DNA of 64,000 nt from an uncultured Eubacteriales bacterium (GTDB taxonomy: Bacteria > Bacillota > Clostridia > Oscillospirales > CAG-272): assembly GCA_934371135.1 (NCBI GenBank), contig CAKRNO010000002.1:62001-126000 (forward strand), in the 5' to 3' direction. Below are positions 17,078 to 25,917 of this stretch, one piece after another. Under the pieces are notes generated by a model. The model saw only the letters and a program-made list of their open reading frames with translations. It was not told the DNA's origin and did no database searches. How positions within the stretch are numbered: position 1 is the stretch's first letter; every line of letters starts with the position of its first letter. The translations under genes and the position numbers were made by a program.

Positions 17078-18475
17078 TCAGTCCGCTTCTCTCGCGGACG
17101 CACGACCGGCGCGCAGCCGGATGAGAATTTCACCGATGACGACAGCGAGTATCGACCCTGCGGTGATGGGGAGATAGGAGGAGAGCGTGTCCCTGTCAAA
17201 GGAGAGCGGGATCGCGGTGAAGAACACCGAGAGGATGGTCAGCGCCATCGGCACATAGGCGATCCAGGCTGCCATTCTCTCTCCGCCCGGTACGCGGAAG
17301 GGGCGCTCCCGCGCCGGGTCATTCTTACGCAGGCGCAGAAATGCGGGGAACACCGGGATATACGAGAGGAGCAGCATCACGAGGTTGAGCGCGAAGAAGC
17401 TCCAGAACAGCGAGGACGCGGGCGCGAGATATTCCATCAGCATCCCCGCGAGGCACACGACGCTCGCCACAATCCCCGAGGTCAGCGCGGCACCGATCGG
17501 CATCCCGTTTTTCTCGCGGCGCCAGGAGAACACGCGCGGCATATCGCCGCGGTCGGCGGCGTAAGCAGCGGTGGAATTGACCCCCATCGACCAGGAGATC
17601 ATGTTGCCGAACAGGGTGACGAGGAAAAGGAACGCCACGAGCCCCACGAGGAACCCGCCCGTGCGCCCCGTGATGAGCGACACGGCGTCGATGAGCCCGG
17701 TGTCCGTATTGATCTTATCGGTCGGCACCGCCGCACCGATCCCGAACGCGGAAAAGAGATAGATGACGGCGATCGCGATCCCGCCGGTGACGATGGCGAG
17801 CGGGATCTGCCGCTTCGGGCTGGTCATATTGTCGGCATAGGTGCACACCACCTCAAAGCCGAGGAAGTTGAAAATAATGACCGAGATATAGGAGAGGCTC
17901 TCGGGGCGGAAGGAGGGCAGATAGGTCACAAAGCCGCCTGCGTTCGCAAAGCCGTTGCGCGTGACATACCACACGCCGAGCACCCCGACCGTCAGGGCGA
18001 GCACCACCTTGACGGCGGCGCTGATATTCAGGATCCAGATGCTGTCGCACACCGGGTAGAATGCGATGAGCGTCACGATCCAGATGAACGCGAGCTCCAC
18101 GAGCAGGGATGCAAAGGGGTTCAGGCTCCACCCGAACATGGTCTCGAGCAGGCGCGGACATATCACGGCGAGCGACGCCATCCAGAGCGGGAAATTGATC
18201 CAGTAGTACCATGCAACGCGCGCGCCCCACTTGGTGTCGGGGTACGCCGTATTGACCCAGTCGTAGAGCCCGCCGTCACCGACGTAGGTGGTGCCGAGCT
18301 CCGCGGCAATCATGCCATAAGGCAAAAGAAACAGCAGCATCATGAAGATCCACCAGAAATACTGGCTGTTCCCGATGGACGCGACGGGAGCCGCCGCCTC
18401 CACCACAAAGACCACGCAGATGACCGAAAGGATCACCGACGTGAGATGAAACTTCTTCGATTTGTTTTCCATCAT
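17078..18475 (-). CDS. aguD: APC-family permease, probable agmatine/putrescine antiporter
   Basis: A 465-residue integral membrane protein with about twelve hydrophobic segments and the APC-family layout (for example GDGGLYDWVNTAYP after the second helix and a broken-helix glycine region near the N-terminus). Position between putrescine carbamoyltransferase and agmatine deiminase is the classical place of AguD, which exchanges external agmatine for internal putrescine. Substrate is inferred from context. The gene starts ATG ATG with GGAGGG upstream. A strong hairpin lies directly ahead of that site. Confidence 0.88.
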   Translation of the reverse strand: MMENKSKKFHLTSVILSVICVVFVVEAAAPVASIGNSQYFWWIFMMLLFLLPYGMIAAELGTTYVGDGGLYDWVNTAYPDTKWGARVAWYYWINFPLWMASLAVICPRLLETMFGWSLNPFASLLVELAFIWIVTLIAFYPVCDSIWILNISAAVKVVLALTVGVLGVWYVTRNGFANAGGFVTYLPSFRPESLSYISVIIFNFLGFEVVCTYADNMTSPKRQIPLAIVTGGIAIAVIYLFSAFGIGAAVPTDKINTDTGLIDAVSLITGRTGGFLVGLVAFLFLVTLFGNMISWSMGVNSTAAYAADRGDMPRVFSWRREKNGMPIGAALTSGIVASVVCLAGMLMEYLAPASSLFWSFFALNLVMLLLSYIPVFPAFLRLRKNDPARERPFRVPGGERMAAWIAYVPMALTILSVFFTAIPLSFDRDTLSSYLPITAGSILAVVIGEILIRLRAGRASAREAD

Positions 18476-18486
18476 CCATTCCCTCC

Positions 18487-18515
18487 GGGAGGAGCCTGAA
18501 AAACCGGCTCCTCCC
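18487..18515 (-). promoter_or_regulatory. Intra-operon hairpin between aguB and aguD
   Basis: A perfect 10-bp stem, GGGAGGAGCC (18487-18496) with GGCTCCTCCC (18506-18515), fills the 48-base spacer between aguB and aguD. On the minus transcript it ends right at the aguD ribosome-binding site GGAGGG and has no U-run after it, so it looks more like an mRNA-processing/stability element or translation control than a full terminator. Confidence 0.55.
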
Positions 18516-18523
18516 CGTTTTTA

Positions 18524-19546
18524 TCAACCGTTTTTCTTCTTGTCGATGCGCTCGTCCATGAAGCGGTCGAGCTCCTCCTTGGCGGCGGCGAGGACGACCC
18601 CGCTCGGCTTTTTTCTGTCGTGTGTGAGGTAGACGAGCAGCCCGCGCATAGCAGTCAGGCGGTTGCCTGCCTCCTCCCAGCAGAGCGATGCGTCGGAGTC
18701 CAGCACCTCGTCGGTGACGTCCTCTCCACGGGTTGCGGGCAGGCAGTGCATGAATTTGCACCCGATGTTCCCGAGCTCCATGAGCTCGCGGTTGACCTGA
18801 TAGTCATGGAACACGCGCACGCGTTCTTCCTTCGGCATTTCGTTCTCGTACAGCCCGTACCACACGTCGGTGTAGATGAAGTCGGCGCCGCGGACGCTCT
18901 CGCGGTCGTCCGTGACCTCAAAGGTACCGCCCGAGATGCGGCAGTTCTCCGCCATGATCTTTTTGTGCTCCTCCCCGAGCTGATGCCCGCGCGGTCCGTA
19001 ATGGACGAAGTGCATCCCGAGCTTGGTCGTGAGGAAGCCGAGCGAGGCGCACACCTGCGTGCCGTCTCCGACGAACACCACCTTACATTCCTCCAGGCGC
19101 TTGCCGCGCGGCAGGTTTTCGAGGATGGTGCAGAGGTCACCGATCTCCTGCGTCGGGTGGTTGTAGTCCGACATACCGTTCAGCACCGGTACCGAGCACG
19201 CCTCAGCGAGCTCTACCACCGTCTTGTGTTCGATCACGCGCGCCATGACGATGTCCACGAGGTAGGAGAGCACCCTGCCCGTGTCCCCGATGGTCTCATG
19301 CCCGCCGAGCTGAATCATGCCGGGGCCGAGATACTGCGCGTGCCCGCCCATCTGGCTCATCGCCGTCTCAAAGGAGACGCGCGTGCGCGTCGAGGACTGC
19401 TGGAAGATCATCGCCAGCGTCATGTCCTTCATGAACTGCGGGTAATACCCCGCGCGGATCGACCGCTTGATGGCGAGCGAGAGCTCCGCAATGTCGAGGA
19501 TCTCCTCTTTGGTAAAATCGTTGGTATCAATAAAATCGCGTTTCAT
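18524..19546 (-). CDS. aguB: Putrescine carbamoyltransferase
   Basis: A 340-residue transcarbamylase that phosphorolyses N-carbamoylputrescine to putrescine and carbamoyl phosphate. The carbamoyl-phosphate loop SSTRTR is at residues 51-56, with the HPTQ motif and MHCLPA loop. The stretch [12 protein letters not shown] replaces the ornithine-specific SMG loop and is typical of putrescine enzymes. The C-terminal lysine/aspartate-rich helix (about 25 residues) also fits the putrescine subtype. ATG 19546 has a GGAG site; an upstream extension of the frame is not supported. First gene of the agu operon. No aguR regulator is adjacent. Confidence 0.92.
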   Translation of the reverse strand: MKRDFIDTNDFTKEEILDIAELSLAIKRSIRAGYYPQFMKDMTLAMIFQQSSTRTRVSFETAMSQMGGHAQYLGPGMIQLGGHETIGDTGRVLSYLVDIVMARVIEHKTVVELAEACSVPVLNGMSDYNHPTQEIGDLCTILENLPRGKRLEECKVVFVGDGTQVCASLGFLTTKLGMHFVHYGPRGHQLGEEHKKIMAENCRISGGTFEVTDDRESVRGADFIYTDVWYGLYENEMPKEERVRVFHDYQVNRELMELGNIGCKFMHCLPATRGEDVTDEVLDSDASLCWEEAGNRLTAMRGLLVYLTHDRKKPSGVVLAAAKEELDRFMDERIDKKKNG

Positions 19547-19617
19547 ATATCTCCGTGCCTTCCGTTGTAATGATGATACTATCTTGCGGAAAAACGGCAT
19601 TTTTTATGCAAAAGAAA

Positions 19618-19638
19618 ATGCGCCCTTTACAGGCGCAT
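19618..19638. repeat. Short inverted repeat in the aguB/aroK intergenic region
   Basis: ATGCGCC (19618-19624) and GGCGCAT (19632-19638) form a perfect 7-bp hairpin between the divergent genes aguB and aroK. It overlaps the -35 element of the aroK promoter and could be an operator. No clear -35/-10 pair for aguB was found nearby. Confidence 0.4.
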
Positions 19639-19654
19639 GAATTTATAGTAAGAT
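19626..19654 (+). promoter_or_regulatory. Probable aroK promoter
   Basis: TTTACA (19626-19631) and TAAGAT (19649-19654) with 17-base spacing. A perfect 8-bp hairpin, CCGCGGGG/CCCCGCGG (19678-19699), follows in the leader. Confidence 0.5.
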
Positions 19655-19743
19655 GAAAAGGTATTCCGAAAAACTTGCCGCGGGGTATGGTCCCCGCGGA
19701 TCTTACATCCCGGCGCCCGCGTGGCGCGGTCAGGAGCCTCATT

Positions 19744-20241
19744 TTGAAAAATATCATTCTCATCGGTATGCCCTCCGCCGGAAAAAGTACGGTGGGCGTG
19801 CTTCTCGCGAAAAAATGCGTCATGAATTTTCTCGACACCGACCTCCTGTTGCAGGAGGAGGGTGGCGCGAGCCTTGAGACCCTCATCGACCGCGAGGGGG
19901 AGGCGGCATTTCTCGCCCGCGAGGGGGCGCTCCTCTCTCGTCTTACGGCGGAGAACACCGTGATCGCCACAGGCGGCAGCGCCGTCTATTCCGAGGAGGG
20001 GATGCGCCACCTCCGGGATATCGGCACCGTGCTCTACCTGAAGGTCAGTGAAGCGGAGGTCACGGCGCGGGTCGGCGACCTGCATCGCCGCGGCGTCGTC
20101 CTCCACGGCTGCCCCGACCTCGCCGCCCTTTACCGCGAGCGCACCCGTCTTTATGAAAGGTGGGCAGACGCCACCGCCGACCTCACGGGGCTCGACGCCG
20201 CCGGGGCGCTCCACGCCATGCTCGCGGCGCTCGGCGTCTGA
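19744..20241 (+). CDS. aroK: Shikimate kinase
   Basis: A 165-residue P-loop kinase that phosphorylates shikimate in aromatic amino-acid synthesis. Walker A is GMPSAGKST. The FLDTD motif (shikimate-binding Asp), an R-E-G-E-A-A-F stretch and ATGGSAVY (Walker B region, glycine-rich shikimate site) follow in the usual order. The start is a TTG at 19744, chosen because AGGAG lies seven bases upstream and the residues start exactly at the first beta strand; longer frames begin in the G+C-rich leader hairpin. No other aro genes are nearby. Confidence 0.85.
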   Translation: MKNIILIGMPSAGKSTVGVLLAKKCVMNFLDTDLLLQEEGGASLETLIDREGEAAFLAREGALLSRLTAENTVIATGGSAVYSEEGMRHLRDIGTVLYLKVSEAEVTARVGDLHRRGVVLHGCPDLAALYRERTRLYERWADATADLTGLDAAGALHAMLAALGV

Positions 20242-20346
20242 CGTCCCCTGCCCCCTCGGCGCCCCCGCATCTTGCGACCCTGCGCCTGCTTTTCTCCCGG
20301 CGCCTGTTTTTTCCCCCTGTACCCGTTTTCTTTTGATTGCAATCGG

Positions 20347-20386
20347 CAAGGCGGAGCCGCAAAAATGCGGCTCCGCCTTGTATTTT
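20347..20386. terminator. Bidirectional terminator between aroK and isocitrate dehydrogenase gene
   Basis: A 14-bp perfect stem (20347-20360 with 20367-20380) around loop AAAAAT, then TATTTTCG on the plus side. It lies between convergent genes. Confidence 0.75.
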
Positions 20387-20436
20387 CGTCTGTTTTTCTG
20401 GCACCGTCTCCGGCGCTGTGTCGGGTATCTGCGCCG

Positions 20437-21603
20437 TCAGAGCCGCTCCAGCGTCTCCATGACGTAATTGCCGAAGTCCTCGCAGGTGGCGCCCGTGTCT
20501 CTCCCCGTGACGGTCAGCCGCCGCTCCTCAAAGCAGCAGATGTCGAGCGCGCGCCTGAGCCGGTCGGCGCTCTCCTGCCGCCCGATGTGGGAGAGGAGCA
20601 TGACGCAGGCGCGGAGCATGGAGCAGGGGTCGGCGTACCTGCCGCGCCCCTCGGCGATCATGCGCGGCGCAGAGCCGTGGATCGCCTCGAACATGGCATA
20701 CCGCTTGCCGATATTGGCACAGCCCGCCGTCCCGACCCCGCCCTGGAACTCCGCCGCTTCATCCGAGATGATATCACCGTAGAGGTTGGGGAGCAGGAGT
20801 ACCTGGAAGTCGCGGCGCCGCTTCGGGTCCACGAGCTTCGCCGTCATGATGTCGGCGTACCACTCGTCCGTGGTAATCTCCGGATAGAGTGCCGCCACGC
20901 GGTGACAGTCCTCGAGAAAGTTGCCGTCCGTGGTCTTGATGATATTCGCCTTGGTCACGAGCGAAACACGGGTAAACCCGTTTTTCCGCGCGTAATCATA
21001 GGCAATGCGGGCGATGCGCTCCGACCCCTGCCGCGTCGTGACCACAAAGTCCATGGCGAGGTCGTCCGTCACGTTGAAGCCGCTGCTGCCGACCGCATAC
21101 CCGCCCTCCGTGTTCTCGCGGAAGATGGTCCAGTGGATGCCCTCCGAGGGCACCTTGACGGGTCGGATATTCGCGAACAGATCGAGGGCTTTCCGCATCG
21201 CGACGTTGGCACTCTCGATGTTCGGCATTCCGCTCCCCTTCTGCGGGGTGGTGGTGGGCCCCTTGAGGATGACGTGGCAGGACTTCAGCTGTGCCATCAC
21301 GTCGTCGGGGATCGCTCTGCCCGCCCTGGTCCGGTTCTCCAGTGTCAGCCCGTCGATGGGGACGAAGGCGATTTTGCCCGCCGCTACCTCCCCCGCGAGG
21401 ATGTGCCGTAAGACCCGCTCCGCCTCGTGGGTGATAACGGGTCCGATCCCGTCACCGCCGCAGACGCCGATGCGGAGGGTATCCAGCACCGCATAATCGA
21501 TGAAATCCCCCTGTGCCTTCATGTCCTCCACGCGCCGGAGCTGTCCCTCCATGACGCGGCGGAATTTCTCGCAGGCAGTATCCAGTTCTTTTGTATAATC
21601 CAT
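20437..21603 (-). CDS. icd: Isocitrate dehydrogenase (isocitrate/isopropylmalate dehydrogenase family)
   Basis: A 388-residue beta-decarboxylating dehydrogenase. The substrate-determining segment reads ESANVAMRKALDL, with Ser and Asn as in isocitrate dehydrogenases rather than the isopropylmalate pattern. TVTKANIIK-like and GDIISDEAAEF segments provide the catalytic Lys and metal Asp residues. Coenzyme preference cannot be settled by eye. It makes 2-oxoglutarate and is the last gene of the citrate synthase-aconitase-isocitrate dehydrogenase operon, starting three bases after the aconitase stop. An N-terminal stretch of about 40 residues precedes the fold. Confidence 0.9.
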   Translation of the reverse strand: MDYTKELDTACEKFRRVMEGQLRRVEDMKAQGDFIDYAVLDTLRIGVCGGDGIGPVITHEAERVLRHILAGEVAAGKIAFVPIDGLTLENRTRAGRAIPDDVMAQLKSCHVILKGPTTTPQKGSGMPNIESANVAMRKALDLFANIRPVKVPSEGIHWTIFRENTEGGYAVGSSGFNVTDDLAMDFVVTTRQGSERIARIAYDYARKNGFTRVSLVTKANIIKTTDGNFLEDCHRVAALYPEITTDEWYADIMTAKLVDPKRRRDFQVLLLPNLYGDIISDEAAEFQGGVGTAGCANIGKRYAMFEAIHGSAPRMIAEGRGRYADPCSMLRACVMLLSHIGRQESADRLRRALDICCFEERRLTVTGRDTGATCEDFGNYVMETLERL

Positions 21604-21606
21604 GGG

Positions 21607-23541
21607 TCAAAGGTTCCTCTCTTTCGTCAGGTTGAGCAGACCGCCGGCGAGCAGAATCTCCCGCTGCCTGGCGGTAAAGCAGAGCCGCAGCGGTATCTCC
21701 TCCCCGGTGGTAGCGTCCGTGAGCAGCACGGTGTCCCGTGAAGCGACCGCCTCCCGGAGCGACCCGATGCGGAGCGCATCCCCTTCTGTGAGCCGGTCAT
21801 AATCACCGGGGTCGGCGAGGGTCAGCGGCACGATGCCGAAGTTGATGAGATTGGCTGCATGGATGCGGGCAAAGCTTTTGGCGATCACCGCCCGGATACC
21901 GAGATAGAGCGGGACGAGGGCGGCGTGCTCCCGCGAGGAGCCCTGTCCGTAGTTCGTACCGCCGACGATGATACCCTCCCCGGCGCGTCTCGCGCGCTCC
22001 GGGAACGTCGGATCGCAGACCGTGAAGCAGTACTCCGCGAGCTTCGGGACGTTGGAGCGGTACGGCAGAATCTTCGCCCCGGCGGGCATGATGTGATCCG
22101 TTGTGATGTTGTCCCCGACCTTGAGCACGAGTGGTGCCGCGAGCGTCTCTGCCGGAGCGACGCCGATGGGGATCGGGCGGATGTTCGGACCCCGCAGAAC
22201 CTCCACCGATGCCGCCGCCTCGGGCGGCGCCGGGAGGTCGATGAGGTTATCGTTCAGGTCAAAGGTCGCGGGGAGCGTGACTTCCGGTGCCCTGCCGCAG
22301 GTCATCGGGTCTGTGAAGACGCCCCGGACGGCGCTGACCGCCGCCACCTCCGGCGAGACGAGATAGACTCTGGCATCCTTCGTCCCGCTGCGCGCCTCAA
22401 AATTGCGGTTGAAGGTGCGCAGAGAGATGCCGCCCGAGTTCGGGGAGAAGCCCATGCCGATGCACGGCCCGCAGGCACATTCGAGGATGCGCGCACCCGC
22501 TGCGATGAGATCGGCGAGTGCTCCGGTCTTTGCCAGCATGGCATAGACCTGCCGGGAGCCGGGCGAGACGGAGAGCGACACATTCGGTGCCACGGTCCTG
22601 CCGCGCAGGATGGCGGCAACCGCCAGCATATCCTGCATGGACGAATTGGTGCAGGAGCCGATGCACACCTGGTCGATCGGCATCCCCGCAAGCTCGGACA
22701 CCGGCCGAACGTTGTCGGGACTGTGCGGGCAGGCGGCGAGGGGGACGAGGGACGAGAGGTCGATCGTAACCGTCTCGTCATACACGGCGTCGGCATCCGG
22801 CTGTATGGCGCGGTAGGCTCCCTCGCGCCCCTCGCGCATGAGAAATTCCCGCGTCCTCTCGTCGGAGGGAAAGAGGGAGGACGTCGCGCCGAGCTCCGCC
22901 CCCATATTGGTGATGGTGGCGCGCTGGGGTACGGAGAGCGTCTCCACCCCCTGCCCATAGTATTCCAGAATGGCGCCGACCCCGCCCTTCACGCCGAGGC
23001 GACGCAAGACCTCGAGGATGATGTCCTTTGCGCTGACCCAGGGGCGGAGCCGCCCGGTGAGGTGCACGCCGATGATGCGCGGCATGGTGATATAGTAAGC
23101 GCCGCCCCCCATCGCCACGGCGACATCGAGCCCCCCGGCGCCCATGCCGAGCATACAGAGCCCGCCTGCGGTCGGCGTGTGGCTGTCGGAGCCGATGAGC
23201 GTCTTACCGGGCACGCCGAAGCGTTCGAGATGCACCTGGTGACAGATGCCGTTCCCCGGACGGGAGAAACGGACGCCGTGCCGCGCGGCAACCGTGCGTA
23301 TGTATCGGTGGTCGTCGGCATTTTCAAACCCCGCCTGCAGGGTGTTGTGGTCAATATAAGCGACCGAGAGCTCGGTCTTCACCTGCTCTGTGCCCATGGC
23401 TTCCAGCTGCAGATACGCCATGGTGCCGGTCGCGTCCTGCGTCAGGGTCTGGTCGATCCTGATCGCGATCTCCTCCCCGACGCGCATCTCGCCCGAGACG
23501 AGATGCGCCCTGATGATCTTCCCTGCGAGTGTCTGTCCCAT
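21607..23541 (-). CDS. Aconitate hydratase
   Basis: A 644-residue single-chain aconitase interconverting citrate and isocitrate with a [4Fe-4S] cluster. The cluster cysteines are in CIGSCTNSS and CACGPCIGMG. Catalytic/substrate motifs GSDSHTPTAGG, SFARIHAANLINFG and the swivel domain at the C-terminus are in order. The length matches the compact clostridial aconitases, shorter than AcnA or AcnB of proteobacteria. Middle gene of the operon, with its AAAGGA site overlapping the end of the upstream gene. Confidence 0.95.
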   Translation of the reverse strand: MGQTLAGKIIRAHLVSGEMRVGEEIAIRIDQTLTQDATGTMAYLQLEAMGTEQVKTELSVAYIDHNTLQAGFENADDHRYIRTVAARHGVRFSRPGNGICHQVHLERFGVPGKTLIGSDSHTPTAGGLCMLGMGAGGLDVAVAMGGGAYYITMPRIIGVHLTGRLRPWVSAKDIILEVLRRLGVKGGVGAILEYYGQGVETLSVPQRATITNMGAELGATSSLFPSDERTREFLMREGREGAYRAIQPDADAVYDETVTIDLSSLVPLAACPHSPDNVRPVSELAGMPIDQVCIGSCTNSSMQDMLAVAAILRGRTVAPNVSLSVSPGSRQVYAMLAKTGALADLIAAGARILECACGPCIGMGFSPNSGGISLRTFNRNFEARSGTKDARVYLVSPEVAAVSAVRGVFTDPMTCGRAPEVTLPATFDLNDNLIDLPAPPEAAASVEVLRGPNIRPIPIGVAPAETLAAPLVLKVGDNITTDHIMPAGAKILPYRSNVPKLAEYCFTVCDPTFPERARRAGEGIIVGGTNYGQGSSREHAALVPLYLGIRAVIAKSFARIHAANLINFGIVPLTLADPGDYDRLTEGDALRIGSLREAVASRDTVLLTDATTGEEIPLRLCFTARQREILLAGGLLNLTKERNL

Positions 23542-23544
23542 GTC

Positions 23545-24927
23545 TTATCCTTTCGGTTTCGTGAAGTGCCCGGCGGTCAGCTCCTCGATGAGCGCCTCCA
23601 GCTCCTCCGTGCTCATGACGGTGGTTCTCCCGTCCTCATACAGACGATCGATGATCTCCTTCATCTCCACGACGATCGGAGACTGCTTGGTGACCGTATG
23701 CTCGCCCGACAGGTTGTAGTGGCTGTTGATCCAGAAAGCGATCCCCGCAAGCCCGGAGGTGGCGCTGACGGAGACGGTCGCCGGACGGTTAAGGATTGCC
23801 TCGGTGTCGAAAATGTTATAAATTTCCGCGTCCTTCATCAACCCGTCCGCGTGGATGCCCGCCCGCGTGACATTAAAGTTCTCTCCGACGAACGGCGTCA
23901 TCGGCGGCACGTTGTAGTGCAGTTCCCGCTCATAGTATTCCGCAATCTCGGTGATGACCTCGGGGCGCATCCCGTCGAGCGAGCCGCGCAGTGACGCGTA
24001 CTCCATGACCATAGCTTCCAGCGGGATGTTCCCCGTCCGTTCCCCGATCCCGAGGAGCGAGCAGTTGACGGCGGAGGCACCGTACAGCCACGCCGAGCCA
24101 GCGTTGGACACTGCCTTGTAGAAGTCGTTGTGCCCGTGCCACTCCAGCTGCTCGGACGGCACCTGCGCATAGTGATGCAGACCGTAGACAATCCCGGGCA
24201 CGCTGCGCGGGAGCGAGACGCCGCCGTAGCTCACGCCCAGCCCCATCGTATCGCACATACGGATCTTGACCGGGATGCCCGCGCTCTCCGACAGCTCCGT
24301 CAGCGCGTTGACGAACGGCACGACGAAGCCGTAGAAATCCGCACGCGTGATGTCCTCCAGGTGGCACCGCGGGCGCAGCCCCGCGTCAAGCGCCTGCGCG
24401 ACGACCTTGAGATAGTGCTGCATCGCCTGCGCGCGCGTCATGCCGAGCTTCTTGAAAATATGGTAGTCCGAGCAGGAGACGAGGATCCCCGTCTCACGGA
24501 TGCCGATGTCCCGGACGAGCTCGAAATCCCGCTTGTTCGCGCGGATCCAGGTCGTGATCTCCGGGAACGGGAGACCGAGGTCCTGACAGCGGCGCACCGC
24601 CTCGCGGTCCTTTTCGCTGTAGACGAAAAATTCGCTCTGCCGGATGATCCCCTGCTCGCCGCCGAGCCTGGACAACAGCCCGAACAGATGCACGATCTGA
24701 TCCACCGTGTACGGCGCGCGGGACTGCTGCCCGTCGCGGAAGGTCGTGTCCGTGATCCATATCTCTTTCGGCATCTGGATGGGCACATGACGGTGGTTGA
24801 AGGGGATCTTCGGCACCTCCGAGAAAGGATAGATCTCGCGGTACAGATTAGGGTCCGGCACATCCTGGAGCGAGTAGCGGTACTGTGATATTTCGAGTAG
24901 ATTAGACTGTTCGTTCTTATAGAGCAT
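23545..24927 (-). CDS. Re-type citrate synthase
   Basis: A 460-residue HMGL-like (TIM-barrel) enzyme resembling isopropylmalate and homocitrate synthases (TDTTFRDGQQSRAPYT, WHGHNDFYKAV, ERTGNIPLEA metal and catalytic motifs) but longer. Its neighbours, aconitase and isocitrate dehydrogenase, and overall sequence match the Re-citrate synthase of Clostridium kluyveri, which condenses acetyl-CoA and oxaloacetate with the opposite stereochemistry to the classical enzyme. Isopropylmalate or homocitrate synthase are alternatives but the family length and operon argue against them. The start at 24927 (MLYKNEQ) has a GGGAG site. First gene of the operon. Confidence 0.85.
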   Translation of the reverse strand: MLYKNEQSNLLEISQYRYSLQDVPDPNLYREIYPFSEVPKIPFNHRHVPIQMPKEIWITDTTFRDGQQSRAPYTVDQIVHLFGLLSRLGGEQGIIRQSEFFVYSEKDREAVRRCQDLGLPFPEITTWIRANKRDFELVRDIGIRETGILVSCSDYHIFKKLGMTRAQAMQHYLKVVAQALDAGLRPRCHLEDITRADFYGFVVPFVNALTELSESAGIPVKIRMCDTMGLGVSYGGVSLPRSVPGIVYGLHHYAQVPSEQLEWHGHNDFYKAVSNAGSAWLYGASAVNCSLLGIGERTGNIPLEAMVMEYASLRGSLDGMRPEVITEIAEYYERELHYNVPPMTPFVGENFNVTRAGIHADGLMKDAEIYNIFDTEAILNRPATVSVSATSGLAGIAFWINSHYNLSGEHTVTKQSPIVVEMKEIIDRLYEDGRTTVMSTEELEALIEELTAGHFTKPKG

Positions 24928-24958
24928 CGGGTGCTCCCTCCTGGATAAAATATACATG

Positions 24959-24987
24959 AGTATATCATATTCCGCGTACCACGTCAA
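24959..24987 (-). promoter_or_regulatory. Promoter of the citrate-synthase operon
   Basis: On the minus strand TTGACG (24982-24987), a 17-base spacer and TATACT (24959-24964), giving a leader of only about 25 nt. The flanking 24990-25130 is A/T-rich for this genome and has no gene. Confidence 0.8.
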
Positions 24988-25150
24988 TAGACGAGAGTGC
25001 CAATTTTGCAAGTTTGAGATATTAAATATTCATTTCAAAATGCACATATAAGCGAATATCGGCATATCCTCGTCGTAGCAAGCCGCAAATTTCGTTTTTC
25101 ATCGTCCGTTTCTTGCAAAAATAGCGCCCGCGCCGGTCGGCACAGACGAC

Positions 25151-25180
25151 AAAAAAAGCGCCGCCCTTAAGGGCGGCGCC
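25151..25180 (-). terminator. Terminator after rubrerythrin
   Basis: A perfect stem GCGCCGCCC/GGGCGGCGC (25158-25166 with 25171-25179), loop TTAA, followed on the minus strand by seven T residues. Confidence 0.92.
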
Positions 25181-25191
25181 TCTCTCATTTT

Positions 25192-25725
25192 TCAGTAATT
25201 CTCTGCCCGCACTTCAAAGAAGCCCTGCGGGTGTGCGCAGACGGGGCAGACCTCCGGCGCCTTGGTACCGATGACGATATGCCCGCAGTTGCGGCACTCC
25301 CACACCTTGACCTCGCTCTTGCGGAAAACCTCGCGCGTCTCTACGTTGCGCAGCAGCGCGCGATAACGCTCCTCGTGCATCTTCTCAATGGCACCGACCA
25401 TGCGGAACCGGGCGGCGAGCGCCGTAAAGCCCTCCTCCTCCGCCTCGCGGGCAAACCGGTCATACATATCCGTCCACTCGTAGTTCTCGCTCTCGGCGGC
25501 GGCTTCCAGGTTCGCGGCGGTGTCGCCGATGCCCCCCAGCTCGCGGAACCACAGTTTGGCGTGTTCCCTTTCGTTCTCCGCCGTTTCGAGGAAGATGGCG
25601 GCGATCTGCTCGTAGCCCTCCCGCCGCGCGACCGAGGCATAATAGGTGTACTTGTTGCGTGCCTGGCTCTCGCCGGCAAATGCTTCCCAAAGGTTTTTCT
25701 CGGTTCGGGTGCCCTTCAGTTCCAT
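25192..25725 (-). CDS. rbr: Rubrerythrin
   Basis: A 177-residue peroxide-reducing diiron protein. The ferritin-like four-helix domain (about 1-140) carries the E-x-x-A-R-N-K-Y and E-x-x-x-E-R-E-H iron-ligand patterns ([17 protein letters not shown]). The C-terminal rubredoxin domain has CRNCGHIV and CPVCAHPQG for the Fe(Cys)4 site. Single gene with its own strong promoter and terminator. It indicates an anaerobe that detoxifies hydrogen peroxide. Confidence 0.96.
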   Translation of the reverse strand: MELKGTRTEKNLWEAFAGESQARNKYTYYASVARREGYEQIAAIFLETAENEREHAKLWFRELGGIGDTAANLEAAAESENYEWTDMYDRFAREAEEEGFTALAARFRMVGAIEKMHEERYRALLRNVETREVFRKSEVKVWECRNCGHIVIGTKAPEVCPVCAHPQGFFEVRAENY

Positions 25726-25800
25726 ATCATGATCTCCCCTTTACGCATAAACCGCCGATTCCGCGGCGTCCACTGCACCGCGTCGGCTCTGTGTACCTTC

Positions 25801-25828
25801 ATTATACGGCTCTTTCGCCCTTTGTCAA
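25801..25828 (-). promoter_or_regulatory. Promoter for rubrerythrin
   Basis: Consensus TTGACA (25823-25828) and TATAAT (25801-25806) on the minus strand with a 16-base spacer. A leader of about 70 nt follows. Confidence 0.85.
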
Positions 25829-25917
25829 GGAGAGCTTTGCCATCAGAATCACTTTTCATTCGGTACGGGTGCCCCCTCGGCAAAAGGCGCCGTTCCGCGA
25901 CACATTTCGCAGGCAGT

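Noticed and set aside
15721..17124. 467-codon plus-strand frame across arcC and aguA
   Set aside because: Spans two certain genes on the other strand and has no motifs.
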